A stretch of 64,000 nt of DNA. Source: JAVBLW01 sp031553215 (GTDB taxonomy: Bacteria; Bacillota_I; Bacilli_A; Acholeplasmatales; Anaeroplasmataceae). Both the position numbers and the translations under genes were made by a program. Of this stretch, positions 25,321-34,565 are shown one piece after another. The stretch spans positions 1 through 64,000 of the forward strand of contig JAVBLW010000017.1 of assembly GCA_031553215.1 (NCBI GenBank). The letters are read 5' to 3'. Each line of letters opens with the position of its first letter. The first letter of the stretch is position 1. The notes below the pieces were generated by a model that ran no database searches, was not told the origin of the DNA, and saw only the letters and a list, made by a program, of their open reading frames with translations.

Positions 25321-28300
25321 TTGTTAACTACCTATATAAAAAATAATAAAAAAATTAAGCAAATATTAGAGGGTAAACATACTGTAATTAAAAACACAAC
25401 GGATAACTTTAATATAGCTTTACTAGCTACAGACTTTTTAGAAAATGAAAAAAGTCTTTTTGTTGTTTTACCAAATTTATATTCTGCTCAAAAATATTAT
25501 GATGAGTTAATTGAAGTAATAGATGAAAAATTAGTATTATTTTATCCAGCTGATGAACTTATTACCGCTGAAATGTTGATGGCAACAGGAGATTTTAAAT
25601 ACGAAAGAATTAATACTATTGTATCGTTACTAGATAATGAGAAGAGAATTGTTATTACTCATTATAATGGTGCAATACGTTATCAATTTGATACTAATAA
25701 GTGGAAAGAAAATATATTTGAGATAAAAATAGGCGACATGCTTGATATTAATGAACTTATTAGAAATTTAGTTCAAATAGGATATAAGAATGTTTATACA
25801 ACAACTAAAACTGGAGAATTCTCTAGAAGAGGTAGTATTGTTGATATATTCCCTATGAATAGTATAAATCCAGTGAGACTAGATTTTTTCGGTGATGAAA
25901 TAGATAATATTAAGGTTTTTGATGGAGAAACTCAAAAATCAATTGATAAAATAGATAAGATAAGAATAATTCCAGTTACTGAACTCCTTTATAGTGATAT
26001 TGAAGTTAATGAAGCTATTTCAAAGATAAATTCTTTTATTGAAGACAATAAAATATTTGCATCAGAACTAGAAAAGATTGAATATGATAAAATAAACTTA
26101 ATAAATAGAGAAAATACAGATTTATTAATGCGATATATTTCTTTTTTTACCGATAATAAAAAAACTATTTTTGATTTTATAGACAATAAAAAAGTGTATT
26201 TTATTGATTATGGAAAGATAGAAGAAGTTAATGATAGAATGATTATGGACTTAGAAAACTATTGTTCTAATTTGGGTGGATATAATTTGCTTAAGATGGA
26301 TTATTTCCTAGAATATAATAAGTTTATTAGATTATATGATGTAGTGACGGAAGGTTTAAAAAATGTCTTTAAAGATGGAATTCAAGTGTTTGCTCATGAT
26401 GTTATTTCATATAAAGCGGATAGACAACAGATATTAACTGACTTAAATAAAATATATAAAGGAAAAACGGTAATAATCTTAATAAAGAATCAAGCGAGAT
26501 TGTTAAAACTAAAAGAAACATTATTAGAGAATTATATGTACTATACTTTGATAAATGATGTTAGTAATATTAAAGTTGGAAATATTAATATCTTACAAAA
26601 TTGTTATTTTCCTTCATTTGAATTATTGGATGATGATTTAGTTGTAATCAATGAAAGAAATCTTTTTGAGATAAAATATGAACATAAGAAAGTAAAATAT
26701 AAATCAATATATCAAAATGCTACAAAGATTAGTAGATATGATGAGCTAGAAATAGGAGATTATGTTGTCCATTACGACCATGGTATTGGAAAATATTTAG
26801 GATTAAAAACGATGGAAATGGATGGTCTTAAGAGAGATTATATTCATGTTTCATATGCTAAAGGTGGAGCTTTATATATTCCTCTAGAACAAATCAATTT
26901 AATTCAAAAATATGCAGTTTATGATTCTAGATTAGTTAAGCTTAATGAGCTTGGTAGTTCAGCGTGGGCAAAAGCTAAAATACGTGTAAGAAATAAAGTT
27001 CATGACATTAGTGAAAAATTGATTAAATTATATGCTTCAAGACAAATGAGTGAAGGATTTGCATTTTTACCAGATAGTACGGAACAGGTATTATTTGAAA
27101 GTGATTTTATGTATGATTTAACGGCTGACCAAGAGAAGGCTATTAATGATGTTAAGGCAGATATGGAAAAAAGCCAGCCTATGGATAGATTAATTTGTGG
27201 GGATGTTGGATACGGTAAGACTGAAGTAGCGCTTCGTGCAGCATTTAAAGCGGTTTTAAGTGGTAAGCAGGTTGTTGTTCTTGCTCCAACGACTATTTTG
27301 TCCAGACAACATTATCTTTTGTTTAAAGAGAGAATGGAGAAGTTTGGATTAGAGGTTGCTTTATTAAATAGATTTGTAAGTGCAAAGGATCAAAAAATAA
27401 TAATTAGTAAAGTATTAACTGGGCAAGTAGATGTCCTTATTGGAACTCATAGAGTGTTATCTGATGAAATCAAGTTTAAGGATTTAGGATTATTAATCGT
27501 TGATGAGGAACAACGATTTGGTGTAACTCATAAGGAAAAGATTAAAGAGTTAAAAATTAATGTAGATGCAATCACCTTATCGGCTACCCCTATTCCAAGA
27601 ACTCTTCAAATGTCAATTGTTGGGGTCAAAGACTTATCAATGATTGAGACACCGCCTAAAAATAGATACCCAGTTCAAACTTATGTTTTAGAAAGAAATG
27701 AAACGGTTATTAAAGAAGCGATAATTAGAGAGATAGCTAGGGGTGGTCAAGTCTTCTATATGTATAATAAAGTAGAGGATATTGATATTATTGCTAGTGG
27801 TATCGGAAGATTAGTCCCAGAGGCTAGAATTTGTATTGGTCATGGTAAAATGAACAAGGATAAATTAGAAAAGACTTTAACGGAATTTATAGACAAAGAT
27901 TATGATGTTTTAGTTTGTACAACAATAATAGAAACTGGATTAGATATTCCAGATACTAATACAATTATTATTCATGATGCAGATAAATTAGGTTTATCTC
28001 AGCTATATCAAATAAGAGGTCGTGTAGGTAGAAGTGATAAAATTGCTTATGCTTATATGATGTATGATAGAAATAAGGAATTAAATGAAACTGCTGAGAA
28101 AAGGTTAGAAGCAATTAAGGAATTGACTGAACTTGGTAGTGGATTTAAGATAGCTATGAGAGATTTAGCTATTCGTGGGGCTGGAGATTTACTTGGGGAA
28201 GAACAATCTGGATTTATCGAAAGTGTTGGAATTGAGATGTATATGAAGATTCTTGAGGATGAAATTAAGGATCGTAAGGGTGAATTAGAAGAAAAGAAAG

Positions 28301-28755
28301 TTAAAGATATTTCTTTATCTGAAGTGTATACATCTAGACATATTAATGAAAAATATATAAGTAATGAAGATGTAAGAATCGAAATTCATAAAAAGATAGA
28401 TTTACTTCATAGCATTAATGATTTAGATAATATTGCTAATGAACTTAGAGATAGATTTGGTGATTTTGATAATGAATTATATTTTTATATGTGTGAAAAA
28501 TTATTTAAGAATTTATGCGATAAGATGGATATTATTAAAATAGATACTAAGAATAAAAATACTATGATTCTATCTATGAGTGAAGAAAAAAGTAATCAAA
28601 TGGATGGAAATAAAATGTTCGCATTAGCAAATAATTTAAGTAAGGATATAAGTTTAAAATACATAAATAAACAAATCCAAATTATTTTTGATAAAGCCAA
28701 ATATAAAGGAAATGAATATTTACTTATTTTGTCAAAGTTTCTAGATAATTTGTAG
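25321..28755 (+). CDS. mfd: Transcription-repair coupling factor
   Basis: A 1144-residue Mfd translocase that removes stalled RNA polymerase and recruits UvrA. Domains in order: UvrB-like N-terminal part; the RNAP-interaction/CarD-like domain (ELEIGDYVVHYDHGIGKYLG near 475); the RecG-like motor with ICGDVGYGKTEVALRA, VDEEQRFGVTHKEK, LSATPIPRTLQ and QIRGRVGRS; and the C-terminal TRCF domain. The start is taken at TTG 25321, nine bases after AAGGAG (25306-25311); a TTG at 25312 abuts the ribosome binding site. It precedes spoVT as in Bacillus. Confidence 0.97.
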   Translation: MLTTYIKNNKKIKQILEGKHTVIKNTTDNFNIALLATDFLENEKSLFVVLPNLYSAQKYYDELIEVIDEKLVLFYPADELITAEMLMATGDFKYERINTIVSLLDNEKRIVITHYNGAIRYQFDTNKWKENIFEIKIGDMLDINELIRNLVQIGYKNVYTTTKTGEFSRRGSIVDIFPMNSINPVRLDFFGDEIDNIKVFDGETQKSIDKIDKIRIIPVTELLYSDIEVNEAISKINSFIEDNKIFASELEKIEYDKINLINRENTDLLMRYISFFTDNKKTIFDFIDNKKVYFIDYGKIEEVNDRMIMDLENYCSNLGGYNLLKMDYFLEYNKFIRLYDVVTEGLKNVFKDGIQVFAHDVISYKADRQQILTDLNKIYKGKTVIILIKNQARLLKLKETLLENYMYYTLINDVSNIKVGNINILQNCYFPSFELLDDDLVVINERNLFEIKYEHKKVKYKSIYQNATKISRYDELEIGDYVVHYDHGIGKYLGLKTMEMDGLKRDYIHVSYAKGGALYIPLEQINLIQKYAVYDSRLVKLNELGSSAWAKAKIRVRNKVHDISEKLIKLYASRQMSEGFAFLPDSTEQVLFESDFMYDLTADQEKAINDVKADMEKSQPMDRLICGDVGYGKTEVALRAAFKAVLSGKQVVVLAPTTILSRQHYLLFKERMEKFGLEVALLNRFVSAKDQKIIISKVLTGQVDVLIGTHRVLSDEIKFKDLGLLIVDEEQRFGVTHKEKIKELKINVDAITLSATPIPRTLQMSIVGVKDLSMIETPPKNRYPVQTYVLERNETVIKEAIIREIARGGQVFYMYNKVEDIDIIASGIGRLVPEARICIGHGKMNKDKLEKTLTEFIDKDYDVLVCTTIIETGLDIPDTNTIIIHDADKLGLSQLYQIRGRVGRSDKIAYAYMMYDRNKELNETAEKRLEAIKELTELGSGFKIAMRDLAIRGAGDLLGEEQSGFIESVGIEMYMKILEDEIKDRKGELEEKKVKDISLSEVYTSRHINEKYISNEDVRIEIHKKIDLLHSINDLDNIANELRDRFGDFDNELYFYMCEKLFKNLCDKMDIIKIDTKNKNTMILSMSEEKSNQMDGNKMFALANNLSKDISLKYINKQIQIIFDKAKYKGNEYLLILSKFLDNL

Positions 28756-28813
28756 AAAATAGGAATAATTTGCCGTTTCAATGGTTAAAATACATTTGAA
28801 ATGGAGGTTAATT

Positions 28814-29341
28814 ATGAAAGAAACTGGCGTAGTAAGACGCATTGATGAACTAGGAAGAATTGTTATTCCAAAGGAAATTAGAAGACATCTTAGAATAAGC
28901 TGTGGAGATCAAATAGATATCTTTACTAATGATAAAAAAATTATTCTTGCTAAATATCAACCATTAGATGAAGTTATTAATCCTCTAGAAATATTTATTA
29001 ATTCTGTTTTAAAAGAAAGTAAAATGAAAATAGCGGTAGCTGATAGTACAAAGATAATTGTTTCAAAAATTTCTAATTATCCAGTAGATTTAGAACTTAA
29101 TGAATCATTTGTATCGCTTATAAAAAAGAATGATTCTTATGATATGAATACTAATATGAATTTAGAAATATCACATGGAATTAAAAATGAAAAGAACTGC
29201 TATATAAAAAGAATACTTGTTGATGGAGATTATTTAGGATTTGTAATAATAGAGAATGATTTGTATATAACTAAAAATGATAAAGAAATGGCTAACATTG
29301 TAGCTGATTTCGTTGGGAATGCAACTAGAAGAGAAGTATAA
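28814..29341 (+). CDS. spoVT: Stage V sporulation regulator SpoVT
   Basis: A 175-residue two-domain regulator. Residues 1-45 are an AbrB-type swapped-hairpin DNA-binding domain (TGVVRRIDELGRIVIPKEIR), and the remainder is a GAF-like domain ending in a helix (VADFVGNAT). Length and position after mfd match SpoVT, which adjusts late forespore gene expression. The ATG at 28814 lies six bases after GGAGG; an upstream in-frame ATG at 28781 has no ribosome binding site. Its stop runs into a bidirectional terminator. Confidence 0.92.
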   Translation: MKETGVVRRIDELGRIVIPKEIRRHLRISCGDQIDIFTNDKKIILAKYQPLDEVINPLEIFINSVLKESKMKIAVADSTKIIVSKISNYPVDLELNESFVSLIKKNDSYDMNTNMNLEISHGIKNEKNCYIKRILVDGDYLGFVIIENDLYITKNDKEMANIVADFVGNATRREV

Positions 29342-29364
29342 AAAAAAGGCATATGCCTTTTTTT
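29341..29364. terminator. Bidirectional terminator between spoVT and efp
   Basis: A perfect palindrome: seven A, GGCATATGCC, seven T. It can stop both converging transcripts. Confidence 0.85.
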
Positions 29365-29366
29365 AA

Positions 29367-29918
29367 TTATGCTCTTGAAACGTAAGTACCGTCAATTGTT
29401 GAAACAACAATTTTTTCTCCTTCAGAAAGGAAAACAGGAACGTTTAATTCATAACCAGTTTCAAGTGTTGCTTTTTTACGTCCTGTAGCGTCACCTTTAA
29501 TTGCAGGGCTAGTTTCAGTAATAACTAATTCTACTTTATCAGGGATGTTAACGGTTAATACTTCGCTTTCATAAGAAACGATTTTAACCATTTGTCCTTC
29601 TAATAAGAAATTCTTTTCCCATTTAATTTGAGTTTCAGGAAGTTCAATTTGTTCATAAGTCTCAGTATCCATAAAAGTATATGTATCACCAGAGTTATAT
29701 AAATATTGCATATCAGTACGATCAATAAAGCATAATTTTACTTTAGATTCACTACCCTTAAGTGCAGTTTCTGTAGTTGTACCTGTACGTAAATTTTTCA
29801 TTTTTACACGAACGTAAGAAACTTTATTTTGTAAGACATGTTGGAATTCAATGATTTGACATAGTTGTCCATCATATTCAATTACGTTACCATTTTTTAA
29901 TTCATTTGTTGAAATCAT
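29367..29918 (-). CDS. efp: Elongation factor P with an atypical tip loop
   Basis: A 183-residue EF-P with KOW-like N-terminal, OB and C-terminal OB domains. It helps ribosomes through polyproline stretches. The family context is clear (EFQHV then YVRVKMKNLRTG near residues 24-45; GDATGRKKATLETGYELNVP near the end). The loop that normally reads PGKGGAF around Lys32 reads LQNKVSY here and is one residue shorter. The lysine itself is kept at position 32. The start ATG has a weak AAAGGAT upstream. It is a single-gene transcript with its own promoter. Confidence 0.95.
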   Translation of the reverse strand: MISTNELKNGNVIEYDGQLCQIIEFQHVLQNKVSYVRVKMKNLRTGTTTETALKGSESKVKLCFIDRTDMQYLYNSGDTYTFMDTETYEQIELPETQIKWEKNFLLEGQMVKIVSYESEVLTVNIPDKVELVITETSPAIKGDATGRKKATLETGYELNVPVFLSEGEKIVVSTIDGTYVSRA

Positions 29919-29954
29919 AATATTTTCATCCTTTACTTTTTTGTTTACCCTATA

Positions 29955-29983
29955 GTTATATTATTTTTTCATAGAAATGTCAA
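29955..29983 (-). promoter_or_regulatory. Sigma-A-type promoter of efp
   Basis: Reading the minus strand, TTGACA (29983-29978) and TATAAC (29960-29955) are separated by 17 bases. Confidence 0.8.
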
Positions 29984-30062
29984 TCTAGGCGACTTTAATT
30001 CCGATAATTTTCAAGAAAATGTAGTATAATAAAGGTATATAGTCTTGATAGGAGTGGTAATA

Positions 30063-31466
30063 ATGAAATATGATTGTATTATTGTGGGTGCTGGTCCAAC
30101 TGGAATATTCTGTGCACATGAACTTATTTCAAAAAATCCTCAATTAAAAATATTACTGATTGATAAAGGATTAGATATCTATAGTCGTAAATGCCCAGTA
30201 TTAATGCACAAACTTGAAAAATGTCCTATCAATAAAGAAGGAGTAAGTGGGTGTAATCCAGCTTGTTCAATAACTAATGGCTTTGGTGGTGCAGGTGCTT
30301 TCTCAGATGGTAAATTTAATATAACTAGTGAATTTGGTGGTTGGTTAACTGATTATTTAGATTCTGGGTATGTATTAGATTTAATAAAATATGTAGATAG
30401 CATTAATTTAAAATATGGTGCTCCTAAAACAATAACTGATCCTACAACAGAGGCGGTTAGAGATATTGAAAGAAGAGGTTTAGCGGTTGGATTAAAATTA
30501 TTACGTTCAAATGTTAGACATTTAGGTACCGAAAACAATTTAGAGATAATGAAAAGAATATATGAAGATTTAAATAAAGTAATTGATATGAGATTTAAGT
30601 CTGAAGTAGATGATATTATTGTAGAAGAAAATAAAATAGTTGGAATAAAAATCAATGGTGAAATCATTGAAGCTGATAATGTGTTATTAGCAGTTGGTAG
30701 AGATGGATCTAAATGGTTAGAGGGTATTTGTAAGAAACAAAGTATTCCATTAACAAATAATCAAGTTGATATTGGGGTTAGAGTAGAAACGAATGATGTT
30801 GTTATGGAAGAAATTAATAGGAATCTATATGAAGGTAAATTTATTTACCGAACTAGTGTTGGTACAGAATGTAGAACTTTTTGTTCTAATCCAAGTGGAC
30901 ATGTAGTTGTTGAAAATCATAGTGGAATTATGCTTGCGAACGGTCATGCATACGCAAGTAAAAATTTAGGTACAAATAATACTAATTTCGCCTTATTAGT
31001 ATCTCATAAATTTTCAAGCCCTTTTAATCAACCAAATGATTATGCAATAGAAGTAAGTAGATTAGCCAATCAATTAAGCTGTGGTTCAATTATTGTTCAA
31101 AGATATGGTGATATCTGTAAGGGACGTCGTTCAACAGTTAAGCGTATAGAAGAAGGTTATGTTAGACCATCTTTAAAGGAAGCCGTACCAGGCGATTTGG
31201 GTTTAGTATTGCCTTATAATACTATGAAATCAATAATAGAAATGGTGGAAGCTCTAAATCATGTAACTCCAGGAATTGCTAATGAACATACACTTTTTTA
31301 TGGAGTAGAAGCTAAATTTTATTCAGCTAGACCAGAAATCAATAATAATTTTGAGACTAAAATAAAGGGTTTATATGTAGGTGGAGATGGAGCAGGATTA
31401 ACAAGGGGGCTTGCCCAGGCTGGTGCATGTGGAGTGCATATCGCGAAAGGCATTCTTGAGAAATAA
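30063..31466 (+). CDS. FAD-dependent oxidoreductase (COG2509-like)
   Basis: A 467-residue flavoprotein. The N-terminal Rossmann motif is IIVGAGPTGIF; a cysteine-containing segment follows (KCPVLMHKLEKC, then SGCNPACSI), and further FAD-binding motifs are LLAVGRDGSKW and GLYVGGDGAGLTRG near the end. The layout resembles the uncharacterised FAD-dependent dehydrogenases of COG2509. The substrate is not known. The start ATG lies eight bases after GGAG, with a TATAAT element about 33 bases upstream; an in-frame start at 30045 overlaps the leader and is rejected. Confidence 0.8.
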   Translation: MKYDCIIVGAGPTGIFCAHELISKNPQLKILLIDKGLDIYSRKCPVLMHKLEKCPINKEGVSGCNPACSITNGFGGAGAFSDGKFNITSEFGGWLTDYLDSGYVLDLIKYVDSINLKYGAPKTITDPTTEAVRDIERRGLAVGLKLLRSNVRHLGTENNLEIMKRIYEDLNKVIDMRFKSEVDDIIVEENKIVGIKINGEIIEADNVLLAVGRDGSKWLEGICKKQSIPLTNNQVDIGVRVETNDVVMEEINRNLYEGKFIYRTSVGTECRTFCSNPSGHVVVENHSGIMLANGHAYASKNLGTNNTNFALLVSHKFSSPFNQPNDYAIEVSRLANQLSCGSIIVQRYGDICKGRRSTVKRIEEGYVRPSLKEAVPGDLGLVLPYNTMKSIIEMVEALNHVTPGIANEHTLFYGVEAKFYSARPEINNNFETKIKGLYVGGDGAGLTRGLAQAGACGVHIAKGILEK

Positions 31467-31498
31467 AAGAGTATCTAATAGATAAGGAGAAATATAAA

Positions 31499-31900
31499 AT
31501 GAAAACATATAAAAAAATATTTGGTCCACTTTTATTCATAATATTCGCATTAATTACATTGGTATCATGTGGTAACGTGGCATTCCCAGAAGATGGAGAG
31601 TATCATTATTCTAGTTCATCGGTAAGTGGCCTTGGAGTAACTAATGAATTAAAAGAATCACTTGAATCTTTTGCTAGTAGTCATTATGAAGGAAGTATCC
31701 TTAAAGTAGAAGGAAAATTTATATCTATGTGTATAGATGATGAATGGGAAGATGCAATAGAATACAAAGCAGATGGTAAAAAGATAGTTCCTATTGAAAA
31801 TGATAAGGAAGAAGAAACTTATATTACAATTAGTGGTTCGACAATCATTATGCATACAGAAATGGCTGGAATAAATGTACAGATAAAATATGTTCAATAA
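31499..31900 (+). CDS. Small lipoprotein
   Basis: A 133-residue protein with a lipoprotein signal: positively charged start, hydrophobic core, lipobox LVSC at about residues 21-24. The mature part is a small beta-rich domain (DGEYHYSSS, GKFISMCIDDEWEDAIEYK, TYITISGSTIIMHTE) like the simple lipocalin-type domains found in Firmicutes lipoproteins. No specific function assigned. ATG follows AAGGAG; a terminator follows. Confidence 0.7.
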   Translation: MKTYKKIFGPLLFIIFALITLVSCGNVAFPEDGEYHYSSSSVSGLGVTNELKESLESFASSHYEGSILKVEGKFISMCIDDEWEDAIEYKADGKKIVPIENDKEEETYITISGSTIIMHTEMAGINVQIKYVQ

Positions 31901-31907
31901 TTTTTAG

Positions 31908-31934
31908 AGGAAATCCTACAGGATTTTCTTTTTT
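31908..31934 (+). terminator. Intrinsic terminator after lipoprotein gene
   Basis: AAATCC pairs with GGATTT around TACA, flanked by GAGG and TCTTTTTT. Confidence 0.7.
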
Positions 31935-31981
31935 ATAATATTTTTCTTTTTTAGGAATATAATTAAGTTAGGTGATTAATT

Positions 31982-32857
31982 TTGAATGAAAGTATTATTA
32001 ATTTAAATTTGGAAACACATTTATATTTTGGGAGAATAATGAAGGAACATGCGATATTTTTAGAAGCGGGATTTACTCCTAAAAATAAAAATTTAGCAAA
32101 TGATGCTGACCAAATAAAAACAAATTTTGAAAGGTTTTTAAATAATGTTTTAAATGTAAGTCAAAATAACATAAGTCAAAATGGCTTTATGTCTCAAGAT
32201 ATGCTTACAAATTATACTTTGAAAGCAGAAAATAAAACTATGGATTATAGTGGTATTGTAATTGATACTAGTATAACCATGCGTGAAGCTAAATTAATGG
32301 AAAATAATATAGGTCAGGTAAATATAGTAAAATATTTGGATGATATAAATAATCAAGCTATTATGTTAATAGATGAAATCATTAATTTTAAAACAAAATT
32401 ACTATATGATGTTAATAACTGTAATATATTTACTGCGAATTATCCATTGCTAATTGAACATATTTTAAATGAAGCTAGATATTATAGAGAAGTTACTGAA
32501 GGATTCTTAAAAGGAAAATATATAGAAACATTAAATCCACAATATACTAAAAAGTTTTGGAATAGAATAATGATGGAGCATTCTGAATTTATTAGGGGAT
32601 TATTAGATCCAACAGAAAAAGAATTAATGAAGATGGCTAATGATTTTGCGCTTGCATATGAAAATATTCAGAATGGGAAAGTATATGACCAATCTTATAA
32701 TTTAACAGTGCAGTTAAGAAACTATAAGGAAAAGGGTACGGCAGGAATACTTGATTGTAAAATAAAATCAATAATTCTTCCTTTACTAGGGGATCATGTA
32801 TTAAGAGAAGCGAATCATTACTTAAAACTAATGAAAATGATGAATATTAATAATTAG
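31982..32857 (+). CDS. DUF2935 protein
   Basis: A 291-residue helical protein made of two related halves. Each half begins with a short helix carrying E/H residues (FGRIMKEHAIFLEAGF and FWNRIMMEHSEFIRGLLDP). This is the DUF2935 pattern, a paired helical-bundle family thought to bind metal. It starts at TTG six bases after TAGGTGAT; the overlapping ATG at 31986 is out of frame. No operon partner. Confidence 0.85.
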   Translation: MNESIINLNLETHLYFGRIMKEHAIFLEAGFTPKNKNLANDADQIKTNFERFLNNVLNVSQNNISQNGFMSQDMLTNYTLKAENKTMDYSGIVIDTSITMREAKLMENNIGQVNIVKYLDDINNQAIMLIDEIINFKTKLLYDVNNCNIFTANYPLLIEHILNEARYYREVTEGFLKGKYIETLNPQYTKKFWNRIMMEHSEFIRGLLDPTEKELMKMANDFALAYENIQNGKVYDQSYNLTVQLRNYKEKGTAGILDCKIKSIILPLLGDHVLREANHYLKLMKMMNINN

Positions 32858-32874
32858 ATCATGATTTATATATT

Positions 32875-32905
32875 AAAAAACCACCAGTCTGACTGGTGGT
32901 TTTTT
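32875..32905. terminator. Bidirectional terminator between DUF2935 gene and gdhA
   Basis: A 14-base perfect stem (AAAAAACCACCAGT and its complement) around CTG, with A and T tracts serving both directions. Confidence 0.9.
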
Positions 32906-32926
32906 GGCGTCTTTATATTTATTTAA

Positions 32927-34273
32927 TTAGAATATACCTTGTGCAAGCATAGCAGCACAAACTTTTTCAAATCCGGCAATATTAGCACCTTTTAATAGAT
33001 CCCATTTATTTCCGTAATTGATTGCAGTGCTATAAGTATTTTTGAAGATATTAGTCATGATTCCTTTTAATTTAGCATCAACTTCTTCAAATGTCCAAGA
33101 ATATCTCATTGAATTTTGGCTCATTTCAAGTCCTGAAGTAGCAACTCCACCAGCATTAGCAGCTTTAGCAGGCCCATAGATTACTTCATTTTCGATGAAA
33201 TATCTAGCAGCTTCATTTGTAGAAGGCATATTTGCTCCTTCACATACAGCGATAACGCCATTAGCAACTAATTTTTTTGCAGAATCTAAATCAATTTCAT
33301 TTTGGGTAGCGCATGGTAAAGCAATATCGCATTTTACTTCCCAAATGTTAGTAGATCCTTCTTTGAAGATAGATCCTGGAACACGTTTAGTATATTCAAC
33401 AATTCTTCCGCGTTCAACTTCTTTAATTTGTTTCATAATATCAAGATTGATTCCATTTGCATCATAAACATATCCACTTGAATCACTCATGGCAACAACC
33501 TTACCACCTAATGAAGTAGCTTTTTGGTTTGCATAAATAGCAACATTTCCACTTCCTGATATAACTACAGTTTTACCTTGGAAAGAAGTATTACGCATAT
33601 TTTTTAAAGCTTCTTCAGTAAAATAGCATAATCCATATCCCGTTGCTTCAGTACGAGCAAGAGATCCACCGAAAGTTAAACCTTTACCAGTTAAAACTCC
33701 AACGAATTCATTTTTAATTCTCTTGTATTGTCCGAACATATAAGCAACTTCACGTCCACCTACACCGATGTCTCCAGCTGGAACGTCTGTGTCTGGTCCA
33801 ATATGACGATATAATTCAGTCATGAAAGCTTGGCAGAATGCCATGATTTCTCTATCGCTTTTTCCTTTTGGATCGAAGTCAGCTCCACCTTTACCACCAC
33901 CCATAGGTAGAGAAGTAAGAGAGTTTTTAAGAGTTTGTTCTAATCCAAGGAATTTAATTATTGATTGATTTACACTTGGATGGAATCTAATTCCACCTTT
34001 GTAAGGTCCGATTGCACTGTTATATTGTACGCGGTATCCTCTATTAACTTGTACTTCACCTTTGTCATCAACCCAAGCAACTCTGAATTGAACAAATCTT
34101 TCAGGTTCAACAAATCTTTCGATTATTTTTTGATTTATTAATTCTGGACGTTTGATTACAACTGGTTCTAAAGATTCTAATATTTCTTGTGCAGCTTGTA
34201 AGAATTCTTTTTGTCCTTCATTTTTTTTGCAAAGTTCTTCATATACTTTACTTAAATATTCTGTTTGAAACAT
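32927..34273 (-). CDS. gdhA: NADP-specific glutamate dehydrogenase
   Basis: A 448-residue hexameric-type enzyme that interconverts 2-oxoglutarate plus ammonia and glutamate. The substrate loop is GGIRFHPSVN, then PMGGGKGGADFDPKGKSD with the catalytic lysine, and DTDVPAGDIGVGGREV. The nucleotide-binding motif is ISGSGNVAIYA; length and order fit the NADP-type of about 450 residues. The start has AAAGGAG upstream on the minus strand. It is transcribed divergently from the DUF1538/PII-like operon, which is likely nitrogen-related. Confidence 0.97.
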   Translation of the reverse strand: MFQTEYLSKVYEELCKKNEGQKEFLQAAQEILESLEPVVIKRPELINQKIIERFVEPERFVQFRVAWVDDKGEVQVNRGYRVQYNSAIGPYKGGIRFHPSVNQSIIKFLGLEQTLKNSLTSLPMGGGKGGADFDPKGKSDREIMAFCQAFMTELYRHIGPDTDVPAGDIGVGGREVAYMFGQYKRIKNEFVGVLTGKGLTFGGSLARTEATGYGLCYFTEEALKNMRNTSFQGKTVVISGSGNVAIYANQKATSLGGKVVAMSDSSGYVYDANGINLDIMKQIKEVERGRIVEYTKRVPGSIFKEGSTNIWEVKCDIALPCATQNEIDLDSAKKLVANGVIAVCEGANMPSTNEAARYFIENEVIYGPAKAANAGGVATSGLEMSQNSMRYSWTFEEVDAKLKGIMTNIFKNTYSTAINYGNKWDLLKGANIAGFEKVCAAMLAQGIF

Positions 34274-34565
34274 ATAATATTCTCCTTTTATTAAAATTTA
34301 TAATGCTAGTATAACACTTATTATTTTATAGCAAAACAAAAAAATATATAAAACGAATAAAATTTTTTAAAAAGTTTAAATAAACAAACAAAATTCGCAA
34401 AAAACAATATTCAACATAAAAAAATGAAATATTGCGGCAAGAGACAGGTAAAATTAAGACTTTTTTTCTTCCATAAAAAAAATAAAAATATAACATTGTT
34501 TTTCCTTTCAATTTAGTCATTTTTTTGTTATAATTTTTTTGTATTGTTATAGAAAGGTGATTAAT

